Part shown: positions 24,793-34,712 of the stretch, in pieces | How the letters are laid out: each line of letters begins with the position of its first letter | Position numbering within the stretch: position 1 is the first letter of the stretch | Assembly: GCF_958298935.1 (NCBI RefSeq) | Contig: NC_084924.1 | Coordinates: forward strand, 27,687,819-27,751,818 | From: Phragmites australis | Taxonomy: Eukaryota; Streptophyta; Magnoliopsida; Poales; Poaceae | Direction: 5' to 3' | Length of the DNA: 64,000 bases | The notes under the pieces: model-generated | Seen by the model: the letters and a program-made list of their open reading frames with translations, nothing else | Told to the model about the DNA's origin: nothing | Databases searched by the model: none | Position numbers and translations under genes: made by a program

Positions 24793-25248
24793 GTATCCGT
24801 ATGTGGCCACGACAATTTAAATATTAGACATAATAATATTAAATATACATAATGTATGATAAAAGATATATATATATTTTTTGAATTTTTTCGTACGGAC
24901 GTATATTGGGCAGCTGGAGATGCAAAGCAAAGTCAAGGCTTGGCAGCCGGATCCATTCAATTTGCTTCTGCCAGGGCCGGCCTGCCTGGACATTAAACAA
25001 AACGGCCAGGTTTCGAACTCACAAGATGGCGATTCTCCCGATGCATGCATAGTTCCAGATGGATTTCATCGTTTACGCCGTTCTCGGGGGGTGCTGCCTC
25101 CTCCGTTTGCGCCGGCCGCGAGCCTAACAAATTCCAGGTCTCCAAAGTTGCCGTGGACCGACCGCACGCAAAAAGTAACGGGAAAAAAATATTTCCAAAA
25201 TCGCGCTCACCCTTTTTTTAAACTTCCCCTACCCACTCTTGTTCGATG
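24793..25248. other. Unassigned intergenic DNA
   Basis: Nothing recognised. Contains a short TATATATATATT run near 24870 and GC-richer sequence from 24900. Confidence 0.3.
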
Positions 25249-25722
25249 ACCTAGCAAAAGTATATTTCTCTTTTATTTCTCCACCTCCACCCATTTCCTC
25301 ACGTTTTGTTCTTAATTCTTCTCCATTTGGCACCAACTTAGCTTGCTAGGTCGATGCTGACATGACACACGAGAAACTTACTCCTTGGCCTCGACATGAA
25401 CCCATCGTACCTAATGATCTAGGACTGGAACACCTTAACTTAGATATCTTGCTAGCGACAGGAGCAAAGGTAAGGATGCAGCGATAGTTGATGATCCAGC
25501 CTCCGTCGTCATCAGAAATTTAAAAAAACATTGCCACACAATATGAGAGAAGCCATATAAACTGGTTCATGCTAAGGACGAGATGTCATTTTTTTTTTCT
25601 AGCAAGCCACGTCAGCACCAACTCTGCAAGCCTCGTTGGTGCCAAATGGAAAAGAAATAAGAAAATACATGAGAAAAATAGATGGAGGTGGAGAGATAAA
25701 AGATATATACTTTTTAGATGAG
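25249..25722. mobile_element. Foldback MITE-like element with ~130-bp inverted arms
   Basis: The left arm (about 25252-25375) contains AGTATATTTCTCTTTTATTT, CTCCACCTCCACCCATTT and CATTTGGCACCAACTTAGCTTGC. The right arm (about 25600-25720), reverse-complemented, gives AGTATATATCTTTTATCTCT, CTCCACCTCCATCTATTT and CATTTGGCACCAACGAGGCTTGC in the same order. The two arms would form a long hairpin around a ~220-bp centre. The outermost bases are unclear because a LINE has inserted at the right edge. No coding capacity. Confidence 0.72.
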
Positions 25723-25730
25723 TCCTGGAA

Positions 25731-26955
25731 CATATTTACCTGCAAGGGAGAAAAATTTTTGTTGGTAATGGCAAAAAAGCAAGGTTATGGGAAGATATTT
25801 GGTTGACTACAAACTCCCTTGCTAAAATGTTTTTTTTATTCCATCTGTAATCAGAAATTTATTTCTGTCCTTAATTGTTACAACATGCAATGGTGCCTTG
25901 AGTTCAAAAGGTGGTTCACCCGAACTTCAGTCTCAATGGGATTTGGTTCTCAATTGGTTATTAACTGTTAGGCTTGGTTGTTCTGATGATGTTGTTTTTT
26001 TATGGGATAGAAAAGGCTCTTTTAATATTAAGTCTATCTATAATTGGTTAACCAAAGATGCTCCTTATCTTCCTTTTAAACATATTTGGAAGGCTAAACT
26101 TCCTTTGAAAATTAAACTTTTCTTACAGCTTATGGAGCATGATGCCTTGTTAATCAAAGATAATCTTCTTAAGAGAAATTGGAGTGAAGATCCCTCCTGT
26201 TATTTCTGCACTCAGCCTGAGACTATAAAACATTTGTTCTTTCGCTGTCCAATTGCTAAGGTGGCATGGGGGTTTATTAGAACTTTTATTGGTGCTCCCA
26301 CTATCCCTAATTCAATAGCTCAGTTTTACAAGTGGTTTAATGACTATCTTCCCAATGGGAAAAACTTTGCTATCATGGGCTTAACTGCTGTTTGCTGGAC
26401 CATTTGGAAGGCTTGCAATAGGGCATGTTTTAACAAAAAGCTCTTGTGTGACCCTAGTGACATTATTTTTCATACATGTACTCTCTTGGTTTCCTAGGCA
26501 GAGCTCCTTAAGGAAATGAGCAAAGATGATCTTCTTCGTGACGCTCGTGGTCTATTAGCGATTGTGAACCAGATTCTGCAAGAGCGTCATTAGGCTCACT
26601 CTCCTTCCAACCAGCTTCTGAGGCTTCCTGATGATGCACAACCTCACTAATCATCTGCTGCGCCTCTCTGATGTTCCACAGGTTGAGGATGAAAAAGTTT
26701 GATCTTTTCTTTGTGGTGATCTCTCCTCCAGATGCTTTGCTAATGTTACAGTTGTCTACTGGCGTGAGTTTGAGTCCTAATTGCTCCCCCTAGCTTTTGT
26801 TATAACTAAGTAATTGGTTGTCACTCGGTTACTTTACCTTTAGATATGTCGATGTTGCTAATATTAATTAACTTTTTTATTCTATCTTTTACTGTAAGAT
26901 CTACACTGAACTTGTTCTATTACTTAGTAATGGAAATGGGTCCCCCATTGTCGAA
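25731..26955 (+). mobile_element. 5'-truncated LINE (L1-type) insertion with 15-bp target-site duplication
   Basis: AGATGAGTCCTGGAA occurs at 25716-25730 and again at 26956-26970, exactly flanking 1225 bp that encode the end of a LINE polyprotein. This is the expected result of target-primed reverse transcription with 5' truncation. The 3' end has no long poly(A); it ends CCCCCATTGTCGAA before the duplication. The perfect duplication indicates a comparatively recent insertion, about 480 bp upstream of the sulfotransferase-like gene's ATG. Confidence 0.9.
25750..26593 (+). pseudogene. LINE reverse transcriptase C-terminal fragment (zf-RVT region)
   Basis: The first part reads VGNGKKARLWEDIWL-like (25760-25810, with a frame change before 25900). 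The long frame 25898-26497 carries VFLWDRKGSFNIKSIYNWL, FKHIWKAKLPLKIKLFLQLM, a zinc-binding C-x2-C...H-x4-C pattern (CYFCTQPETIKHLFFRC, about 26197-26250) and CWTIWKACNRACF. After the TAG at 26495 the same frame runs on to a further stop at about 26593. These are the features of the C-terminal domain of plant L1-type ORF2 proteins, which helps bind template RNA. The RT catalytic core is absent because of 5' truncation. It cannot be active. Confidence 0.85.
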
Positions 26956-27069
26956 AGATGAGTCCTGGAAAAAAAAATGATCGGTACGAAAAGATGGTGA
27001 TTTATTGGTGTGTTTTTGGATTTTCTCCAAAGTAACTTTGAAACGTACGTGCATACTTATCGAATGAAC

Positions 27070-27450
27070 GGAACATAAGGAAACGGCATTGCAAAAGTGG
27101 GAAAATCTGTTCTTTTCCCCCCCGATCCGAAATAAACTCTCTCCGAAAAGCCCCAAGCACAGCAGAGACGAGCTAGACAGCAGTCTGCAGACAGACGAGC
27201 ACGCTGACACGAACTCGAGCCCGCACAGCTCCTCCAAGGCTCGCAGCTACTGCCGCCCTCGCTCCCTCCGCCACCTGCGCTGCGGCGCCACCCGCCCCGG
27301 TCTCCCCGCGCCGCGGTGGGAGTTAATGCGCCCGTGAGCGGGCTGCGGCGAGCGAGTCCCAGGAGATCGGCGGCGGGTTAATAAAGGCGGCGCGAGGGGA
27401 GGTGAGGGGAAGGGAGCCAGAAAGGGGGAGGAGGAGGCTTGGGTGAGGTG
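27070..27450 (+). promoter_or_regulatory. Probable promoter and 5' leader of the sulfotransferase-like gene
   Basis: The 380 bp before the ATG rise sharply in GC and CpG (for example CGCTGCGGCGCCACCCGCCCC near 27280), as in many grass genes with GC-rich 5' ends. A weak TATA-like TTAATAAAGG is at 27378. The transcription start cannot be fixed from sequence. The upstream boundary is set by the LINE insertion ending at 26970, so any distal promoter elements may have been displaced. Confidence 0.45.
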
Positions 27451-30400
27451 ATGGGGGGCGCCAAGGCCGGCGGTGCTGACGACTGGTGCTACCAGTTTGG
27501 AAATAAGGTCGGATTTCTTCCATTTTTTGTTTGTATTTCGGAGGATGTTTTGGGGGTTTGCTTCGCCCTGGCTTTGAGGTTGAAGTGTTTAGAAAGGGAA
27601 ATTCCGCTTCAAAAATGCAGTGTCTTGGATCGTATTTGGGCTCCTTTGTCTTGGCTCATCATCCAATTCGTGTGTGCGCTCCGCGGGGAAGAAAAGCCAC
27701 TCGCTCTGTTACCAATATTTTGGTTTCTGGGAAGTCTGATCTCAAATGATACGTAACAAATGGATTGATTTTTATCATTTCCCATCCCCCCACCCACCTT
27801 TTATCTCTCTGTCTGTTAGTTTGTAATTCAGAATTCAGAGGCCGTAACAGCCTGATCTAAAATTTTACTTCGAATCTGATCTTAATGCTTATGTTTCATG
27901 TACAATTGTTTGGGGTACTTGTTTGGTCCAATCGTTTTTATTGCCGGAGACTTTAGGAACTTGTTATTCTCCCGTTCCATTTCTGGGTTCAGTACCAGTT
28001 GCCAAATAGGAAGCGGTTTAATTTAACTAAGTTCAGGGCTGTTATATGTATCTGCTTGATGATTAATTTTTTTAGCGGCCTAGGTGAAATTATGTATCTC
28101 GTGTTGCATTTGTCTCTCTTTCATACCAGCATTTTTGGATCTCAGTTCTGCATTCCTTATTGAAAATGAGAAAGGAAAAATGAATAATCGGGAGTGGGTT
28201 CAAGGCAGTTAGGGAAAGGAACATCTGAGAGTGCTACTGCACAGAAAACCGCTTTTCTGATTCCTTGTCTTGTCTTCCATTATTGGTAAAAGCTAACTGA
28301 TCTGAGCAGTTCATGGGCCATTTTACTTTCCAAGTGGGTTCGGGGAGAAGGACCAGGTAGATCTTGAAATATTCTTATTTATTTTCCTTTTAGTTCCACT
28401 CATATATCTGGCCAAAATCGAAGCTTCTCATCTTGTCCCACCGCAGAAATAATTGTGTTTGTAATATCCGTCATAACTTTTGTTCCTTTTGAAGCATAAG
28501 GTTAGAAATATTAGCTTGGCTGCAATAGATAGTACCTCTGAATGGCATATATGTTGTACATCTACTGATGCATTTTGAACTGGTTGGAATCTGTTTGCAG
28601 AATACATTTGACTTGAAAGCTCCCAAAAAGTCACCCCTGGTGTTGAGAATGGTTGTTCTTGCTATGACTATGTTATGCGGGATATTTATTTGCTCAATGT
28701 GTATGAAGCAACTAGGGAGTGACAGCTGGTCAAGAATCGTGAAGATTGAAGTTGCAGAACAACCATGTAACAAGTCTATAGTTCCTCCTTCCGAGGTTCA
28801 GTTTGTTCATTATCCGCAACCAATCACTTACAGCAGGTGAAAGTTGTTCTGCTGCAAGTTTTAAGCCATCTTTAATTGGTTTGTGTAATGTCTAATAGTA
28901 ATTTGTTTTGTAGGGCTGAATGCATGTGTAACCCTGTTCAGTTCTTCGCAATTATCTCGTCACAGCGATCTGGAAGTGGCTGGTTTGAAACCCTTCTTAA
29001 CAGCCACATTAATCTTAGCTCCAATGGAGAAATTTTCTCTACAAAGGAAAGGAGAAGTAACATTTCATCTATAATAAAGACCTTGGATAAAGTCTATAAT
29101 TTGGATTGGAATAGTAGTGCCTCCAAGAATGAGTGCACTGCTGCTGTTGGCTTTAAGTGGATGCTTAATCAGGTGAGGACGAAAGTGTGCAATCTAGATA
29201 AATTATTTGCACGATCCTTTTTATTTTCCCTACAATTACTTGCAGACTTGCAGTATGTTTCATTATTGAATTTCTAGACTCCTAAGGGATATCTTAAGTT
29301 CTCAACTAGATGTTAGATAATACTGGACCACCATCCCCCCTCCCCCTATGAAACTGTGGAAATAGCTTGTTTTATCACGAGTCATATAGGGATAACTAGT
29401 CTAAAAGTAAATGGTTTTAATTTAGAGTTAGAAAGCTGAAGACTGAGTTCAAAGGGCATGCTTGAATGATTTACTATAAATTTTCTATTCTTTTAGTTCA
29501 AAGGTCATGCTTGAATGATTTACTATAAATTTTCTATTCTTTTAGTTCAAACCTCCTGTTTTGTGAAGGTTTATATTAGGCCAGTCTCCCTTTTTTGTTT
29601 GTTTTTGGCTCTGCTAATGCATATGTGTATTCCATTCTAGATGCTTGTGATTGCGGTGTTTTTAGGGATCATGTGTGGGTGTAAATTGAATCATTTTACC
29701 ATAACTAGATCTTGTGGCATGATTGTCCTGTGTAGTTCTTTTTTTGTGTGTTTCTGTGTTAATTTCACCAATCCGAAAGGTATCAATATTCTCCCTTCTA
29801 GATCCTCCATGTTTAGACAAACTAACAAAGTAAACTGCATAGGCAATTGTTTGATAGTTTTAAGTAGAGCGCATTGGAGACTGACAATTCCCATGGGTAG
29901 CAGCTTCCTACAGAGCATCTACTGTCATTTCTTTCAAGACTTAAACTCATTAGTCTGAATGATGTTTTTTTGGGTAGGCTGATTGGTTAGTAGATCATGA
30001 TATTGGCAAAGCATGGAGAACATTAATGAACAAACATTCTTCTGACAATATGTCTCTAGGGCCTTGTGGCAAATCATGCAGACATAGTTGACTACTTCAA
30101 TCAAAGAGGGGTATCTGCAATATTTCTCTTCAGGAGGAATCTCCTCCGTCAGTTGGTGTCACAGTTAGCGAATAATCACGATAGATACCTGAAGCAATTA
30201 AATGGAACACATAAGGCTCATGTTCACACAAGAGATGAGGTAGTGCTCTTCAACGTATCATTCATGTCTGGCTTGCGAGTTTCTGCAGTCTCTGAGTTGA
30301 GCTATATCTTTTATTTATTATCAATACTATCTGTGACAGGCCAATATACTTGCAAAATATAAGCCCAGGCTCAACACCACATCACTAATTTGGAGACTGA

Positions 30401-30767
30401 AACAAGCAGATGAATATACTCGTGAGGCCCTTCAAAACCTAAAGAGTATCCGGCACATTACTATCCATTACGAGGATCTCATTAGCAACAGAACAGTTGA
30501 GTTCTTTATCATTAATATGTTCCTTGGTATCTCTAGCTGCCTTTTCTGTTATTGCTTATAACTTCTAGGTGCTGCATTGACTTGCACTTTCAGAAGCTTA
30601 TTGATGTCCTGGATTTCCTCAAAGTGCCAAGGCGGAAATTAGTAAGCCGGCATGTGAAGATACATACGAAGTCATTGTCGGAGCAAATTGAAAACTGGGA
30701 TGAGGTCTACAGTGCTCTCAATGGTACCCAGTACGAGAGCTTCTTGAATGCTGACTACAGGATATGA
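27451..30767 (+). CDS. Membrane-anchored P-loop sulfotransferase-like protein, six exons, 353 aa
   Basis: Exons: 27451-27507, 28601-28836, 28914-29172, 30060-30239, 30340-30495 and 30594-30767; all introns are GT-AG and the joined length is 1062 bp, an exact 354 codons. A short cytosolic N-terminus is followed by a basic KKSPLVLR and one transmembrane helix (about residues 33-54), so a type II, probably Golgi-resident topology is inferred. The sulfotransferase fold is suggested by the 5'-phosphosulfate loop SSQRSGSGW (about 113-121) and a 3'-phosphate motif region FLFRRNLLRQLVSQ (about 206-219), plus YEDL (288-291). It belongs to a conserved small plant family annotated as P-loop NTPase or sulfotransferase-like (sometimes nodulation-protein-H-like); the acceptor substrate is unknown to me. 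PAPS-dependent transfer is inferred, not shown. The ATG at 27451 opens the conserved DDWC-containing first exon; a TTG 12 bp upstream is not needed. No breaks are seen. Confidence 0.92.
29446..29552 (+). repeat. 49-bp tandem duplication in intron 3
   Basis: Two units starting AGTTCAAAGG(G/T)CATGCTTG begin at 29446 and 29495, with a partial third start AGTTCAAA at 29544. The units differ at one base only. They end in a pyrimidine tract and TTTTAG, like an acceptor site, but the exon 4 acceptor used for the conserved protein is at 30059. Confidence 0.9.
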
Positions 30768-33700
30768 GTATATGACACATGTCACGTTTCTTGTGTAGAT
30801 ATAGGCCCTCTGTGTGATTCTTTTGTTCTTGTTTCTGAATAGCTAACCTTGACGTGCCTGGCAAAAATTTTGATTCGGGGAAGGCACGTTACCACGGATG
30901 CATTGGTGTTCTTTGATAGGCCCACTATTGTTATACCTGTTTGTCTGATGTTTTGTTAGCTGATTGACGAGCTTCTAATATCTGGTAATCCACATGTAAC
31001 GCACAGTTCACCGTGTGGTGTTTCTGGTTGCTGTATCACATGTGGTTGTGTGCTGTCGTCGGTGGTTACATCGTTCAGAAATGAACGCTGTGCATTAGAA
31101 CCAAGACATTTTATTTTTGTTGCAGATGCTGATTCAGCACAGAACAAGAATTTTTGCCTTCTGTTTTTTTCTTTTCTTTGGCACCGGCACATTCTGAGAG
31201 CAAGTTATGTGTCTGTGTTGTCTTAGTACTCATGCAGACAGTGCTGACATGTACTTGCCTCGAGTTTTCAACGATTACAGGGATCTTCTGTAATTCGGAG
31301 ATTTTGGACCAAAAATCTCTTTCAGCTTCAGGGATTTCCATGGCCTGTCTTTGTCGTGTGATCTGAGGCTGCAGAACGTCTTGTTCTCTCTTTTGGGAGT
31401 TGTGCCAAAGACCTTTTTTGGATGAGTTTTTTTTCTTGAATGAATATTTGACTTTATTCCTCAGCCAAATCGCTAGAGGCATGGAACGTTTACAAACTCA
31501 ATACACCCTTTCATGGCAGCACCAAATAATTTTGAAGTTCATGTGAAACTGTAGTACAGCTTATATGACCACAATTAAACTCTATTAGGATCATTATCCT
31601 CTCCATGGGAAGCTGCTTGTAGATTAAGAGCGTCTCCCTTCCAAGATCACCCTGCTTACTTATGCCCAGACCGCTCTCTATGCGAAGGACGCGTGGAATG
31701 GGTTCTCGGTTCTGCAAACCCCCTGTAAATTTCCAGCTCCTTCAGCATTTGCAACGACATCCATCTGTATTCGATTCGAACTTGGAAGAAGGTAAAAAGG
31801 ATCAACCATAGCTCGCTTTAAGACAGTCCTCTTCCTGTTCATCTTCTGAACCTTTTTTTTTTGTTTCACTTCGTCCAAAAACGTTACCAAAATCAGTGGT
31901 CACTAGAAAATAGGGTGCACTTGGCGCGTCATATGGCTCATCGCCGAGACAGTAGTATGTAAGAAGTCCTAATAAAATTCTCTCATCTAGCCAACAGATG
32001 TTTTATGAATGCATTATGGATATATATTCTATTGAATAAAAATGTCACAGATGTATACAAGCATTAGAAAGTTATGAATCCATCAACACTACTATAATAG
32101 GAAAGTTATAATTGCATAGTTCACAAGCTGAAAATTGCTCACCAATCTGTTACAAAAATCAACAATTAAAGCCTTGATGAAATGTTTGTCTTGATCATCT
32201 ATGTGATTATTCCAGTGGAAATATCCATTTCTCTCCTTCAATCCTTTACGAGGGTTCATGACTTCACCGTATGACATTATATTGTGAACATATACATTTT
32301 GGCTGAAAGTAGGTGGCAGTGCCGATGACTGATACAATAACAATAAAGTAGATCCATATTCAACCTCATAATCTCCATCTGACGTGTAGTCCATTGCACA
32401 AGACAAAGGAAAGGCCAACAACCTTTGAACTACCCACCTATTGTCTAAATCTAGCGGTAGTGCCTAGGGTTTCGAGGATTAGTCTAGTCTAATGCTTCGA
32501 AATCAGATCTATTATGTTTTTTTATGCCATTTTTATTTGTGTTATTGTCAACATTGAGAGTAAAATTAAAAAAAGTAATAACAATAGAGAACAACCAACA
32601 AAATTGTTAGTGCATATTAAATCGGGTCCACAGGGAGCTATATTTCGCAAACAAATCCCGCTTTCGCCATGGCACTACGGAGAGCGATCAGGTCAAGAGT
32701 GTTATTACCTTGCGCGTGCATGCCCACAGTGAATAAGACATGTGTGAGCTGGGGAAGGAGACCCAAAAGAGAGCAAGGGTTCCAATATGATACTCACAAC
32801 AGCTCTAATTGCTCAAAGGCACTTATTTAACCCGGGAAAAGTATTTTGATTAAATTAAGCCTAAGTTTTATACCAAATTATACTATGAGAATGTACTTAT
32901 TGCCATAAACGGTTCATCAGAAGATGAAAACTGCTAGATCAAATTTCTTTTGGCATGGGCTACGGCAAAAGTATAGATACTACATGATTAAGGTGGGTGT
33001 GTCTCAGCATTTCAAACATGTCTTCATATTTGTATGATACGATTCTTCAATTTATGTCTAATATTAATTGGCATACATAATCCTCCTACATCAAAAGTAC
33101 TTGCTTATACTGTCTAATTTGGCCAAATAGTTTGACCTAATCCAATAATTTAGATGGCATATTTGACAGCCATGAGACCAATGCATGGAATTGACCAATG
33201 ATTTGGAGAACATAGATTAAACATTGTTATCGAGTTACTTGCATGACCATTCTTATTAAGCCTAACAAATCAAAGTGTGAATCCAAATCAAACTAAAATT
33301 CGAATGCTAGTAAGACACGGGACTTAGCCTCATAATTCACATCCCAATGATAGTAAATCTCAGTGTGCACATCCTAATGATAGTAAATCTAGGGACTTAG
33401 GCACATTATCATTGCACATTAGCATCACTTTTGGAAATTGTGAACAGTAGGCTGCTAGTTGTATCATTAATAAACTTTAATTAAAATATGGATGCAGCAG
33501 CTACAAAGCAATGCATTGGAGTCTTATAAATAATAATTTTGCACATGTTAAAGAAACAACTGAGCCAAGATCTCGAGGAGGTCAGTTGAGTATGAGTTTT
33601 ATTTCTATCGATCTAATGTTCTTGGTAATTTCAGCTTGCCTGGTAGAAACGTTTATTTTGTGCCACTTGAGAATTTGTAGCTGTTCAAATTTGTCCATAT

Positions 33701-34093
33701 TGTTATGTTTCACTGGACATATAGAGTCAATAACAATTGTTCGATGTATCAAACATCTTTCACTGGCGATTGACCTTTTGTGTTGAAAGTTTACATACGC
33801 AAATACATTATCTTAATTATTGCTTTACCGTGTTGTGCTTTAGCCTTGAGAACTTTCATCAGTATATACTGATTTTGGACAAGTTAAAGAAACACGGAGA
33901 AGTAAATATAGATGCACGCGAACACATCATTCCAGCCAAGAGCGGAGCACAAACGAGTCATGAGAGCAAGAGATTTTTCGTAAACAGAGGATGCAAGAAG
34001 TGAGGGGAGCGGGATGGGGAAGGAGAGGAGCGAGTGGCCAAGCACCAGCCTTTAATGTCGGAGAGGAGCGAGTGGCCGGGCACCGGCTGTCGA
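30768..34093. other. 3' flank of the sulfotransferase-like gene and unassigned intergenic DNA
   Basis: 30768 to about 31150 should contain the 3' untranslated region; no canonical AATAAA is obvious there. On the minus strand an AATAAA lies at about 31451-31456 and an open stretch ending near 31680 could be the end of a convergent transcript, but nothing in it is recognisable. From 31900 the DNA is AT-rich. A small tandem duplication, CACATCC(C/T)AATGATAGTAA, lies at about 33340-33390. No gene is supported. Confidence 0.35.
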
Positions 34094-34704
34094 TAGGGAT
34101 GAAAACGGATCGGATACGTATGGAATCGAATTCGGATAGTACGATTTACCATATTTTAATCCGAATACGAATACGGATCCGGATATCTTCGAATACGAAT
34201 ACGAATCGGATAGTTCGAATACGAATCCGCATTCAGATATCTACTCGATCTTCGAAATTCAGGTTGGAAATTTAAATTTTTGAAAAAATTTGACTGAAAT
34301 TTGATAAAATTCGAATGAAATTTGTTCTACTTTGATTGGGCCGAAATTTTACAAAATTTTGTTCAAAATTCATGTTGGAAATTTAAATTTTTTATCAAAT
34401 TTAACTGAAATTTGATGAAATTTGACTGAAATTGTTCCAATTTGATTGAGTTGGAATTTCGTTCATATCTGAAATTTCTAAAACTTTAGTAAAATTTGGT
34501 TCCCTGGTTGGCGGATACGGATACGAATCGGATATATCTCGAATTCGGATATCCACATTTGAATCCGAATCTCGAAAACGAATTCGGATATATCCATTTT
34601 AGTATCCATTTCAGAAACGAATACGGATACGGATATCCATATTCGTATTTTAACGGATACGGAATCGGATAATTCGGATTTCCTGCCATCCATTTCCACC
34701 CCTA
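34094..34704. mobile_element. hAT-type MITE, 611 bp, with perfect 8-bp target duplication
   Basis: GCTGTCGA at 34086-34093 is repeated exactly at 34705-34712. The ends are TAGGGATGAAAACGG and, reverse-complemented, TAGGGGTGGAAATGG (12 of 15 match). Both subterminal zones are filled with GGATACGAAT/CGGATA-type repeats in both orientations, and the centre holds AAATTTGA-rich repeats. An 8-bp duplication plus TAGGG ends identify the hAT superfamily. No transposase is encoded, so it depends on an autonomous relative. Confidence 0.93.
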
Positions 34705-34712
34705 GCTGTCGA

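Noticed and set aside
32092..32421. 109-codon minus-strand frame as a small gene.
   Set aside because: No recognisable homology, and codon composition is like the AT-rich surroundings.
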